This document shows positions 7,549-17,271 of a stretch of DNA of 17,516 bases, piece by piece. The notes beneath the pieces were generated by a model. It saw only the letters and a program-made list of their open reading frames with translations. It was not told the origin of the DNA and searched no databases. Source of the stretch: Isotricha intestinalis (lineage: Eukaryota > Ciliophora > Litostomatea > Vestibuliferida > Isotrichidae); the NCBI GenBank assembly GCA_023807065.1, contig JAJJLU010004159.1, positions 1-17,516 on the forward strand, written 5' to 3'. The position numbers were made by a program, and so were the translations under genes. Every line of letters begins with the position of its first letter. The first letter of the stretch is position 1.

Positions 7549-8574
7549 TTAACTGATTTGTTTAAATTTTTTTGGAATAAATTCTTTAGCATCTAAATTT
7601 AATTGATCATTAGTTTTTGAATTATTATTATCTGAACTATAAACTAAATTTTTATTAAATTCTGTTACCTCAAATTCTATTTCTCTTGAACCTTCTGGAA
7701 TATTTTTTTTTTCATTTTTTTCTTTATTTTTTTGTTGATTATTATTATTTCTCTTATTAATATTTCTATTTTCATTTCTGTTATTATTATTTCTATTATT
7801 ATTATTCTTGTTATTATTACTATTATTATTCCAATTATTATTTCTATTATAATTATTGTTATTATTATTTCTATTATTATTATTATTGTGATTGTTTCTA
7901 TTATTATCCCAATTATTATTTCTATTATTATTATCCCAATTATTATTTCTATTATTGTTGTTATTGTTATTCCAATTATTGTTGTTTCTATTATTATTAT
8001 AGTAATATTGTTCATTTACATATTGATTTGTTTTATTATTGAAATTATTATTATAATTATTTTGTCTATTGTTATAATTATTTCTATAATTTAAATGATT
8101 GTCTACATAATAATCAGTATTATTAATGTTATTCCATCTTTTTTCATTATTTCCTCTATTACCATTATTATAATTAATATAATTATTATCATACATTTCA
8201 TCATAATAATTATTATTTCTTTTTATATTATTATTATAATTATAATTTAAATTGATATTAAAATTATAATTCATATTATTATTTTGTCTTTTTTTATTAT
8301 TATTGTTCTTTCTATTATTTTTTTGATAATTGTTATTGTTTTTTTTAATTGAATAACCTAATTGTTCCTCTAATATATCACTGTCTTCATCACTATATCC
8401 ATTATTATCATCATTTTTCTTATTCTCATTTTTTTCTTCAAAATCCCAATCAATATTTTCATCAGGGTCATCATTGATAGAATTAATTGAATTCTTTTTT
8501 AAATTTCTTTGATTTCCGTTTTTATAGTTGTTATTATCATAATAATAATTCCTAAATTTATTACTTCTATCCAT
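7549..8574 (-). CDS. Asn-rich disordered protein with C-terminal PAM2-like (PABP-binding) motif
   Basis: This 341-residue protein has no folded domain that I recognise. Residues 1-75 are acidic and mixed, including DWDFEE (42-47) and an Asp/Glu stretch (61-70). Residues about 76-280 are dominated by Asn with regularly placed Arg, Trp and Tyr; the pattern R-N3/4-W occurs at 196-201, 209-213, 218-222 and 244-248. Residues 292-315 are less biased and may be conserved. The tail carries LNLDAKEFIP (325-334), matching the PAM2 consensus L-N-x-x-A-x-E-F-x-P of ataxin-2 and PAIP1, which binds the MLLE domain of poly(A)-binding protein. A cytoplasmic mRNP or granule role is inferred from this. The non-random C-terminus after the repeats argues that the gene is real. 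It starts at the first ATG after an A-rich leader. Confidence 0.8.
   Translation of the reverse strand: MDRSNKFRNYYYDNNNYKNGNQRNLKKNSINSINDDPDENIDWDFEEKNENKKNDDNNGYSDEDSDILEEQLGYSIKKNNNNYQKNNRKNNNNKKRQNNNMNYNFNINLNYNYNNNIKRNNNYYDEMYDNNYINYNNGNRGNNEKRWNNINNTDYYVDNHLNYRNNYNNRQNNYNNNFNNKTNQYVNEQYYYNNNRNNNNWNNNNNNNRNNNWDNNNRNNNWDNNRNNHNNNNNRNNNNNNYNRNNNWNNNSNNNKNNNNRNNNNRNENRNINKRNNNNQQKNKEKNEKKNIPEGSREIEFEVTEFNKNLVYSSDNNNSKTNDQLNLDAKEFIPKKFKQIS
7573..7602 (-). other. PAM2 motif core coding segment
   Basis: Encodes residues 325-334, LNLDAKEFIP, followed by KKF, within the last 20 residues of the Asn-rich protein. The Leu, Asn, Ala, Glu-Phe and Pro all sit at the positions known to contact the MLLE pockets in other PAM2 peptides. 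A C-terminal site in a disordered chain is a usual place for such motifs. Confidence 0.7.
7735..8330 (-). repeat. Imperfect ATT/AAT trinucleotide-rich tract coding poly-Asn
   Basis: On the minus strand this is mostly AAT codons, with AGA (Arg), TGG (Trp) and TAT (Tyr) inserted at short intervals. Several local units recur, such as Arg-(Asn)3-Trp at 9-residue spacing. The tract stays in frame with the flanking non-repetitive parts of the gene. Confidence 0.8.
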
Positions 8575-9462
8575 TTTTGTTTTAATCTTTCAAATAAAAA
8601 ATAATCAAAAAAATATTTTAAAATAATAAATATGAAGAAATATGAAGAAATATGAATTAATTAATGCTTAAAATATTTAATAATTATATAATTTAGCATT
8701 ATATACATTATAATTTTTATCAATAAGAAAGTTGAAATTCAAATTATAAACTTAAATTTAAATAAATAATTTCTTAAAAAGAATTTTCCATTATAATTTC
8801 ATAATATAAATTAATTATAAAATATTTTCAATTACATTTATCATTATATTTAAATTTCTATATACATTTTATATTAGTAAAAATGATTAATATTATTTAT
8901 TCTTAGATAATAAAATTAGTTAAAGTTAATTCATAATTACTCAGACATAATTTAATCATTCAAATCATTCAATATTCATAATTTTCATTTTTTAAACCAT
9001 GAATTTAAGAAACTAAATTCTTTGTTTTATAATCATCAAATCATTGAATTCTTCATTTATTTTAAAATTCCAATTATTATATAATGTAAGTTTTTATATG
9101 TCTTATTAAGATATAATTATTCTTTTTAATATATTTCTTGAGAAAGGGAATGTTTGTCTTGATATTATATTTTATATATGAAAAAAAGTTAATTCCAACT
9201 CCTCTCAATTATTATTATGATGATTTTTCTGATTTTCTTTTAATTTTTGAAAAAAATGGATTCTATATGATTTTATTTTATTTCCTCTATAAATTCTTCA
9301 TTTATTATATTTTTATATATGTTTCAAAATTTAAAGTAGTTTAATTGAAAATGTTAATTTATATAATGTATTATTAATCTATTTCTTTGAGAAAAATAAA
9401 TGAGTTATTTTTTCAAATTTTTTATTAAATTAATTAATTAATATTGAATAAATTAATTTAAA
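8575..9462. other. Long divergent intergenic region (888 bp)
   Basis: Lies between the divergent Asn-rich and coiled-coil genes and must hold both promoters. It is nearly all A/T. It includes a 10-bp tandem repeat (8631-8656) and a slightly less biased patch at about 9138-9344. That patch carries a hydrophobic frame of 60-odd codons that I do not accept as a gene. No RNA gene is seen. Confidence 0.55.
8631..8656 (+). repeat. Short tandem repeat, 2.6 copies of a 10-bp unit
   Basis: The unit TATGAAGAAA is repeated exactly at 8631-8640 and 8641-8650, with a partial third copy. It lies about 60-80 bp upstream of the start codon of the Asn-rich gene. No function can be read from it. Confidence 0.7.
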
Positions 9463-10140
9463 ATGAAATATTCTTTTTCAAAAAAAGAAACAGAAGAAAT
9501 TGATTCAATTTTAGAAAATGGAATCAATCAAATAAATAATACAAATAACTATTTTGAACAAGGAACCTTAAATACTTTGAATATAAACTCAAATTATATC
9601 ACAAGAATGAAAAATGATATAAAAGAATTACAAGAAAGTTTAAATAATTTAGAACAAAAATTAAAACCAAATAAAAAAAATTCAAGTAAATATCAAAATA
9701 ATTATAGTGAATATTTAAGTAGAAAATATATCGTTGAAGATAATATTGATAATAGTGATATTATAAATAAAATAACTGAATTAGAAATTGAAATATTAAA
9801 TAAAAAATATGAAATAGAAAAAGAAGAAAGAAACCAATTTGATATGAAAGAAGAAATTAATAATTTGAAAGAAGAAATAATTAAAGAAAAAATAGAAAAT
9901 AATAAAAGAAAAGAAAAATTAGAAAATATGAAAAAATATAAAAATGAATGTGAAATAATGCAATTTAAATTTGACACTTTAATTAAAGAATTTGATTATA
10001 GTGAAGAAGAAAGACAAAAGCAAAAAAATAAATTACAAAAATTGCAAAAAGAAATTGATTTTTTAAGACAACACTCATTAAATAGAATAACAGAAATAGA
10101 AATATTAAAAAAATTAAATTTACAAAACCTAAAAAAATAA
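9463..10140 (+). CDS. Coiled-coil protein of unknown function
   Basis: This 225-residue protein was not recognised. It is highly charged (Lys/Glu/Asn-rich). Residues about 46-67 form a short predicted coiled coil, a Ser/Asn/Tyr-rich hinge follows (about 70-98), and residues about 99-225 form an almost continuous coiled coil with heptad-like Leu/Ile spacing (for example ITELEIEIL and LQKLQKEIDFL). There is no signal peptide, membrane segment or catalytic motif. It may be a structural or cytoskeletal component, which is a guess from composition. Its 3' end lies 224 bp before the DmX-like gene on the same strand; nothing suggests co-transcription. The ATG at 9463 follows a typical A/T-rich leader, and the frame ends in TAA. 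Confidence 0.7.
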   Translation: MKYSFSKKETEEIDSILENGINQINNTNNYFEQGTLNTLNINSNYITRMKNDIKELQESLNNLEQKLKPNKKNSSKYQNNYSEYLSRKYIVEDNIDNSDIINKITELEIEILNKKYEIEKEERNQFDMKEEINNLKEEIIKEKIENNKRKEKLENMKKYKNECEIMQFKFDTLIKEFDYSEEERQKQKNKLQKLQKEIDFLRQHSLNRITEIEILKKLNLQNLKK

Positions 10141-10364
10141 AGTTGAAAAGTGGTTTAAAATAATTTTTATGTGTATAATTTAGAATGTTGACTGTGATTT
10201 TCATTTTATGTTTTAATTGTATTATTTTATTTTTTAATCTTATAATATGTAATACCATTGAAAATAATTTAATATTAGTTTATTAAATAATTATTCATTA
10301 ATTAAACTTAATTTATTAAAATTTAAATCTTACATAAAATAATTGTTTTAACAATTTAAAAATA

Positions 10365-13300
10365 ATGGAGAAAATAACAAAAACAAAAGCTGGGAAAACA
10401 ACAGAATACAAAATTCAATATTGTAACTCAAAAATAAGATTTAGAACATTAAATCGAAATCACAATTTTATTTTTATAAAAAATAAAAACTCAATTTTAG
10501 TTTTAGAACCAATAAAATTAGTTCATATATATTCATTTTACCACAATGAAATAATTTTAGATTTTGTCGTTTCCCCAAAAAATTCAAATTTAATTTTATG
10601 TACTCATTCTTTTTTAGAAATATATGAATTAAATAGTGAAAATGTTTCTGATTATGATTTAAAAATAAAATTTAATTTAAATAAATCTATATTAATTGAA
10701 AATATTCAAGAATTATCAGTTTCAAACATTGGTGATGTCATTGCAACTATAAATAAACACAGAGTTATAAAATTATTTGATATGAATTTAAATTTAATTA
10801 AAGCTTTAGATTTAGAAATAAAATTTTATCCAAAAGAATTAGAATTATTTCCTTTAGATTTCTTTTTTATTACTTATGATACAAAAAATATTTTAATGTG
10901 TAAATATAATAATGATAAATTAAGTTTAGTTTATAAATGTAAAAATTCTTTTGAAGATAATGTTGATTATAAAGAATCTATTATTTCTTTAAAGGAAAAT
11001 ATTGTTTTTATGAAAGAATATCAAAAAAGTTTAAATATGTATATAGATTATCAAGATTGTTCTCTTTATTTTGTTACAACAACTGGATTAAATTTTTTAA
11101 TTCTTAGAAAAATATTTGAATTAGATTTAGAAACATATGATTTAGTACCAAATTTAATTATTTTTTTATATATTAATTTATCAACTCAAACTGAAACAAT
11201 TGATTTTCCTTATTTATCTTTTAGTTTAATTTATGATAATGAAAATCCTATTTTTAAAAATGATAATAATGAAAAATTTGAAGATTACCAATCTGGAATA
11301 ATTTCAATGGATAAATGGAATGAATCAAAAAACAAAAACACTTTAAGTGATGATGAAATAAATACTTTTTTCAATTTTAATGAATATAATTTAAAAACAG
11401 TATCTTCAGATTATATAATATTTAATTTTAAAGAAAATGTTATTTTATATCAAATTAATGGATTACAATCTTTACCTTTTAATAATCCTTCATTGGATAA
11501 AATTATTAAATTGAAACTTGATGAAAATTATAATTCTTCTTTTACTTTATTAAAAGTTACAAGAACTTTTGATAGAAAATATTCTGCTTTTTTTATTGAT
11601 AAATATATGAATTTAAGGAAATTTATTATTAAAGGTGAGGAAGGGCATAATGGTTTTAATTTTAATGACCCTTTAAGTGAAAATTCTATTATTTATTTAA
11701 AAGAAAGTAGAAAAGCTTATACTTTATATCAAAATATTATTAGTGCTGAATATAATTGTAATAATAGAAAAAGTTTTATTTTACAAATTTTTAATAATGA
11801 TTCTTTAATTATTATTATTAATTCTAAATTGGAATTTTCCAAAACTATTATTTTTGAAAATTGTATTGTTCATAATATTCATTGGGTTAAAGATTCTGAT
11901 TTTATTTTGTTCTCTTACGAATTTAAAGAAAGACAAATGATTGGAATAATATATATTTATTCAAAAATATTTAATAAGAAATTAAATATTATTTCAAATT
12001 CTATTTTAGAAAGCAATTTCATGTTAATTGATTTGAACAAATTTTTTAGAGAAAAAACTCCAAAAATAAAAAATATCTTTTTAGAATCTCAAATATATTC
12101 TAATATAATAGTAGATCAAAAATTAAAATTAAGAAAAAATATAGAAACAGAATTATTAATTAAAACAGATTATTCTTTAATTGATTGTTCGTTAAAAATA
12201 TTTAATGAAGAAAAAGATCATAGTGAATTCATAGGGAAATTTAATTTAAATTGGAAAATATCTAACGAAAAAATAGAAAGAGAAGAAAAAAAATGGTTAG
12301 AAAAAGAATTTATTTTTTCAGAAGATAAAATATATTATTTGCAATCAGAAGAAGAAACAAATATTATAAGCATAAAAAGTTTAGATAAAGATGGAATAAT
12401 AAAAACCATATTTCAAACAGTTATTTTTCAAAAACTACTTTTTTCTAAAATATACTTTAATAATTATATTATATTTATTACAAGTAATTATATTAATTCT
12501 TATGATGTTCTTAATAGAATGTTTTATAGAATTAGAAATGATTATATTCAAAGAGATGGGAATGGAGAATTAGAAAAAGATTTAATTATTGATTTGATTC
12601 ATTGTGGAGTTTATATAATGTTAATTTTAATTACAAAAAAAAAAATTAGATTAATTAGAATTCCAAGAAACAAAAATTCAAATGAATCTTTTTCTTTTGA
12701 ATTTAAATATATTTTTAATATATCTAATGTATTTTCCAAAGTCAGTTTCGAAAATGATATGATTATTTTTAATGAATCTCAAATTGAACATTTATCTTTT
12801 GTCAGTAAAATCAAACAAAATCTATTATTTAATTCTACTCAACAAGAATTAATAGTATTAAATTCAACTTCTAATTCTATTTTTGATAATGAAACTTTTT
12901 TAGATTATTTTTTAACTGATAATGAAAATATAATTAAAATGATATTAAATATTTTTTGTAATTTATATAATAATTATAAATCTAATTTCACAAATGTGTA
13001 TAAAAATTCAAAACTCATTCCTAATTTTTTTGATGGAAATTCATTTGATTATATAAAAAAAATAGTTTTTGAAAATGACTATAATTCTTTAAGTGAAAAA
13101 AATAATGAAACTGATAAATCCAAAAATACTCTTTTAAATTTTCCTTTGACTTTCAAAACAGAAGAAGATAATCAAAATATAAATCCAATAAAAATTTGGT
13201 GTTCAAAAAGTTCAAATTTATTCCATATGAATTATATATATGATTTAATATCAAATGAAAATACAAGAAATATCGATAATTTTACAAAATATTTTATGTT

Positions 13301-16300
13301 AAAAATATCAATGAAGAAAAAAGATTTTGAAAAAGGGAATTTTAAATTATCAACAAGTGATTTATGTTGGATTTACTTAATTAATAACCAACAAGATATA
13401 TTAAATTTCATTTGTGGAAATAAAATTCAAAGTATTAATTGGAAAACAATGACATTATTTAATGTTCCAATGTGGATTAAAAGTGATATTAAATTAAAAG
13501 AATTATTAGAAAATGTTGCAAGAAATGAATATAAAAGAATAGTGAAAGAAGATGCTCAAAAAAATGAGAATAAAACTCAAGAAAAAAATCATACTGAACA
13601 TATTGCTTTATATTTATATTTAGCAGATAAAGAAAATTTAATTTTAGATTTTTATGATAGAGAACCTCAAAATGAGAAAATAAAAAAGTTTGTTATGAGA
13701 GATTTTTCGATTAAAAAAAATAGAAAAATTGCAAAAGAAAATGCAGATACTTTAATGAATAAAAAAAAATATATTTATGCTGCTTATTTTTATTTACTCG
13801 CTGATGATATTAGATCTGCTTTAGATATGACTTTGGAAAAAATGAAAGATATAAATTTAACAATTTGCCTTTTAAGATTAGTCAATTCTAAATATGGAAA
13901 TGATTATTGGAAAAAATTTTATTCTCTTGATAAATTATATCAAGATTATTTCATTAATTTTGGTACAATTATTAGAGACCCTTATTTAGTCACTTATGGT
14001 TTTTTAGGTCAAAATAAAATTGATTCTGCTTTAGAATATATTTTAAATTATGATAATGAATATTTTTTCCAAAATAGTAAAGAAATTTTTGATAATATTG
14101 AAGATTATAAATCTAATTTAGATCTTATTCAGAAAATTTTTGGATTAAATGTTTTTGATTATAAAATATTTTTATTTGCTAAAAGTTTGGAAAAATTATA
14201 TTTAATTAAATATGAAGAATCCAAAAATAAAGTTCAAAATGTAGAAAACACTAATTTTGAGGATATGTGGGACATGGATAATTTAAATAATGAAGAAGAA
14301 GAAGAGGAAGAAAATACAAAATCAAATATAAACGATAACGATGAGAATCAACAATTGAAAAAAATAGATATCAATTATAATAATTTAATTGATTTATGTT
14401 TAATTAACGCTGCTAAGAGAGGAGCAATTTTTGCTCCTTTATTAGGTTTATATAAGCAAAAACATAATAATTCTTATCAAGAATTAAGATTAAATATTAA
14501 AGAAATGTTAAAAAGTTTAATTTGTGATAGAGTTGTTTTAGATTCTTTATATATTCCTGATAAAAATGAAATTGAAAAATATTTTGCTAGAATTGATAAT
14601 TTATTTGGTTATTTAGAAGTAAATGGAATATTAAATAAAAGTGATTTTTATCAACAAATTAATTATGAATATATTTTATTAGATGAATATCAAAATGCTC
14701 AAATTTCTTGTTCTAGAAGTAATAGTATTATTGAAACTTTAATTAGTTTAACTAATTACACAGAAAGATTAATGAATAAAAATTTATATGTTTTGATTAA
14801 TTTTAATTTCTTTGAAAATGTTAATTTAGAAAAAATTTCTAAAATTTTAGATAAATTAGTTCAAATTCATTTTTTTATTAATCAATTAATTAAGACTTTA
14901 ATAAATTTAAAAAAAAATCAAATTGAAAATTTAAAATTTTCAAATATTCAGACTAAAAATTTAGAACATTTAGAAAATGATAATATAACAAATGCAGAAA
15001 TGAGATTATATATATTTAGAATAATATTTATGATGTATTTTTATTTATTATTTGTTTCAAAAATAATATTAAAATATTATCATATAACTGAAATTTATCA
15101 AATTTTACAAGGATTATTTTCTGAATGTCAAGATATACAAAAATTAACTTATCAAAAAGCTATTGATCATTTAGATAATATAAATAGATATATTGTTCAA
15201 AATAAAAAAAGAATAATTAAACAAATCAATGGAGTTAGAAAAATAAAAAGAGATGAAGGAATATCATTTTATATTCAATTTCTTAATTTAGGAATGATTT
15301 CTCAATTTTATCGTTTGTTAGAAAAATATAAAAAAATTTATAAAATTTCTTTAAGTGAATTAATTGGAATACCGGTTAAAAAAAAAGAAGATTTATACTT
15401 TCATGAAGAATTTAAATTTGCACAATATTTATCTTCTTTAATGACGAATTATATTTCTAATTTTGAAACAAATTTAGAAAATTATATTAAAACATATATG
15501 AAATCCAATTTAATATATAAAATACATGATGAATTAAAAACAATATATACTAAAAAAGATTTACATAATACTTATGATAAATTTAAAATAATTGATATTC
15601 AATTAGTATTTCCAAATCCTGAAAAATTAAGCATATTTGAACATTTTTTTAATTTAAATGAATTAATAATAAAGTATATAAGTTTTTTATGTAAAAGAAT
15701 AAAATATGAAAAAAAAAAATTTGATAATGAAAATAAAGATGATGATGTAATTATAAATCATTCAATTGATGAAAATGATGATTATATTCCTGAAAGTTCA
15801 TACACAAAAGCAAGTATTAATATAGTTAATCAAGTTTTTGGAAATGGATTTGAAATAGCAAAATTCAATGAAAATTATATTGTTCAAGATTTTTGTATTA
15901 ATAAATGTGATATTAGTAATATTGCAGTTTCAATGGTTTCTTCAGGCCATAGAAAAATAAATTTATTAAATAGTTTATTAATAAGTTCAAGAACTGATAA
16001 TTTTTATAATTTATCAGAAAATAATTCTGATGATTGGGAAGAAATATATAAAAAGAGTTTTAATCATAATTATTCAAATATTGCAGAAAATTTATTAAAA
16101 GATAATTATAATGAAATTGTGTCAATAATAATAAATGATATTACAGAACCAAGGAAAAAATTAGATCAATTTCCAAAAAGTTGTTTATTACCTCCAGAAT
16201 TATATAATGAAATACAAAGTGAAAAATTCACAGAAGATATTTCTTTAAATGATTATAACTCATCAAGTTATTGTAAAGTTATGGAAACTCATCCTCAATT

Positions 16301-17069
16301 ACCATTATATTTAACATCAACAGAAAAAGGAATTTTATCTCTTTGGTCTTATGATTCAAATAATAAGAAATCATTAGATGAATTTATTATAGAAAAAAAA
16401 GATTCAAAAATATCTCATAATATAACTAAAATAAAATTTTCTCCTTATGGAAATGAATTTATAGCAGTTGATCAGGAAGGAAATATATTCAATTGGGCTT
16501 TTGAACATTATAAATGTGCCAAATTACCTAAAAATTCAATTTTAAAAAATGACTTTATTAAAACTAAAGATGTTTGTTATTTAAATAATACTGGAATTAT
16601 TGCTGCTACTTCAAATAAAAAAGATCATAGACATAAAACTATTTTATATGATTTTTTATTGCCTAATAAAAAAAATATTATAAATGAAATTTATATTGGA
16701 GGTAATATTATTTTACCTATTTCTAGTGATTCTAGTTTTATTATTGTTAATGATAAACCAGGTTTAATTTCTTTTGTTGATGTGAGAAAAAAAAATGAAA
16801 TTTTAAAAAATTTTCAAGCTCATGATGAAGAAATTAAATCTATAAAATTAAGTGAAAAAGAAAATTTTTTAGTTACTTTTGGAAAAGATAATTTGGTTAA
16901 AATTTGGGATTTAAGCAATAAAATTAATCCATTGTTAATTGAAGAAATTCAACCTTTTCAGTCCAATAAAAGTGATAGTAAAAGTTATATTCATTTAGAA
17001 ATATCAGATGGATTTTTATTTGCTTCTAAAGATAATTGTATAAAATTATTAAGAAATAATATAATTTAA
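10365..17069 (+). CDS. DmX-like / Rabconnectin-3-alpha (Rav1 family) WD-repeat protein
   Basis: This 2,234-residue protein is expected to promote assembly of the V1 and Vo sectors of the vacuolar proton pump, as Rav1 of the RAVE complex and DMXL1/2 do. The N-terminal part (about 1-850) is beta-strand-rich and fits divergent WD40 propellers. Residues about 950-1240 match the Rav1 C-terminal helical domain in pattern: a run of short helices including AAYFYLLADDIRSALDM followed by LTICLLRLVNSKYG. An acidic loop with seven Glu lies near 1310. Low-complexity helical segments fill about 1330-1830. The C-terminus (about 1965-2230) is a further WD propeller, with repeats such as GILSLWSYD and NLVKIWDLS. 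Yeast Rav1 is shorter (about 1,350) and the animal proteins longer (about 3,000). An in-frame TAA at 10335 supports the ATG at 10365. Sampled GC is only about 13-22%. An internal segment is duplicated beyond the 3' end. Confidence 0.85.
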   Translation: MEKITKTKAGKTTEYKIQYCNSKIRFRTLNRNHNFIFIKNKNSILVLEPIKLVHIYSFYHNEIILDFVVSPKNSNLILCTHSFLEIYELNSENVSDYDLKIKFNLNKSILIENIQELSVSNIGDVIATINKHRVIKLFDMNLNLIKALDLEIKFYPKELELFPLDFFFITYDTKNILMCKYNNDKLSLVYKCKNSFEDNVDYKESIISLKENIVFMKEYQKSLNMYIDYQDCSLYFVTTTGLNFLILRKIFELDLETYDLVPNLIIFLYINLSTQTETIDFPYLSFSLIYDNENPIFKNDNNEKFEDYQSGIISMDKWNESKNKNTLSDDEINTFFNFNEYNLKTVSSDYIIFNFKENVILYQINGLQSLPFNNPSLDKIIKLKLDENYNSSFTLLKVTRTFDRKYSAFFIDKYMNLRKFIIKGEEGHNGFNFNDPLSENSIIYLKESRKAYTLYQNIISAEYNCNNRKSFILQIFNNDSLIIIINSKLEFSKTIIFENCIVHNIHWVKDSDFILFSYEFKERQMIGIIYIYSKIFNKKLNIISNSILESNFMLIDLNKFFREKTPKIKNIFLESQIYSNIIVDQKLKLRKNIETELLIKTDYSLIDCSLKIFNEEKDHSEFIGKFNLNWKISNEKIEREEKKWLEKEFIFSEDKIYYLQSEEETNIISIKSLDKDGIIKTIFQTVIFQKLLFSKIYFNNYIIFITSNYINSYDVLNRMFYRIRNDYIQRDGNGELEKDLIIDLIHCGVYIMLILITKKKIRLIRIPRNKNSNESFSFEFKYIFNISNVFSKVSFENDMIIFNESQIEHLSFVSKIKQNLLFNSTQQELIVLNSTSNSIFDNETFLDYFLTDNENIIKMILNIFCNLYNNYKSNFTNVYKNSKLIPNFFDGNSFDYIKKIVFENDYNSLSEKNNETDKSKNTLLNFPLTFKTEEDNQNINPIKIWCSKSSNLFHMNYIYDLISNENTRNIDNFTKYFMLKISMKKKDFEKGNFKLSTSDLCWIYLINNQQDILNFICGNKIQSINWKTMTLFNVPMWIKSDIKLKELLENVARNEYKRIVKEDAQKNENKTQEKNHTEHIALYLYLADKENLILDFYDREPQNEKIKKFVMRDFSIKKNRKIAKENADTLMNKKKYIYAAYFYLLADDIRSALDMTLEKMKDINLTICLLRLVNSKYGNDYWKKFYSLDKLYQDYFINFGTIIRDPYLVTYGFLGQNKIDSALEYILNYDNEYFFQNSKEIFDNIEDYKSNLDLIQKIFGLNVFDYKIFLFAKSLEKLYLIKYEESKNKVQNVENTNFEDMWDMDNLNNEEEEEEENTKSNINDNDENQQLKKIDINYNNLIDLCLINAAKRGAIFAPLLGLYKQKHNNSYQELRLNIKEMLKSLICDRVVLDSLYIPDKNEIEKYFARIDNLFGYLEVNGILNKSDFYQQINYEYILLDEYQNAQISCSRSNSIIETLISLTNYTERLMNKNLYVLINFNFFENVNLEKISKILDKLVQIHFFINQLIKTLINLKKNQIENLKFSNIQTKNLEHLENDNITNAEMRLYIFRIIFMMYFYLLFVSKIILKYYHITEIYQILQGLFSECQDIQKLTYQKAIDHLDNINRYIVQNKKRIIKQINGVRKIKRDEGISFYIQFLNLGMISQFYRLLEKYKKIYKISLSELIGIPVKKKEDLYFHEEFKFAQYLSSLMTNYISNFETNLENYIKTYMKSNLIYKIHDELKTIYTKKDLHNTYDKFKIIDIQLVFPNPEKLSIFEHFFNLNELIIKYISFLCKRIKYEKKKFDNENKDDDVIINHSIDENDDYIPESSYTKASINIVNQVFGNGFEIAKFNENYIVQDFCINKCDISNIAVSMVSSGHRKINLLNSLLISSRTDNFYNLSENNSDDWEEIYKKSFNHNYSNIAENLLKDNYNEIVSIIINDITEPRKKLDQFPKSCLLPPELYNEIQSEKFTEDISLNDYNSSSYCKVMETHPQLPLYLTSTEKGILSLWSYDSNNKKSLDEFIIEKKDSKISHNITKIKFSPYGNEFIAVDQEGNIFNWAFEHYKCAKLPKNSILKNDFIKTKDVCYLNNTGIIAATSNKKDHRHKTILYDFLLPNKKNIINEIYIGGNIILPISSDSSFIIVNDKPGLISFVDVRKKNEILKNFQAHDEEIKSIKLSEKENFLVTFGKDNLVKIWDLSNKINPLLIEEIQPFQSNKSDSKSYIHLEISDGFLFASKDNCIKLLRNNII
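11392..11636 (+). repeat. Source copy of a 245-bp duplicated segment inside the DmX-like gene
   Basis: This segment recurs at 17272-17516 with one difference (G at 11495, A at 17375). It encodes residues 344-424 of the DmX-like protein, in its N-terminal propeller region. The left limit of the match is set by divergence. The right limit is only the window edge, so the true repeat is longer or of unknown length. Confidence 0.97.
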
Positions 17070-17271
17070 ATAACTTATATAAATATAATTAATTTAATAC
17101 TTTATTTAATTATTTTTGTTTAATTTTTATGTAATATGATTTAATGATAATTATGAGAATTTAAATCAATTTTCCTGTTTATATTGATTTATATGATAAA
17201 TATTATAATTTGATAATTCAAAAATATAAATGAAACATATTTAAAAATAAATCATAAAGAAATATGAAAAA
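17070..17271. other. 3' flank of the DmX-like gene
   Basis: This 202-bp AT-rich stretch lies between the TAA of the DmX-like gene and the start of the duplicated segment. It has no coding frame or clear signal. If the duplication is a tandem one, this stretch is the end of the first repeat unit. Confidence 0.6.

Noticed and set aside
7732..8094. Ile-rich frames on both strands over the poly-Asn tract
   Set aside because: They are shifted readings of an AAT/ATT repeat. The Asn frame is the one that continues into non-repetitive sequence with a PAM2 motif.
9138..9344. Hydrophobic frame of 60-odd codons on the plus strand
   Set aside because: Its first codon is TTG; the first ATG is at 9150. 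The product is only Phe/Tyr/Ile/Leu-rich, as T-rich DNA gives by chance, and no known domain or A-rich leader is seen.
9702..10258. Two minus-strand frames over and beyond the coiled-coil gene
   Set aside because: They are the Phe/Leu/Ser-rich complement of a Lys/Glu-rich gene, and the second runs into A/T spacer without any domain.
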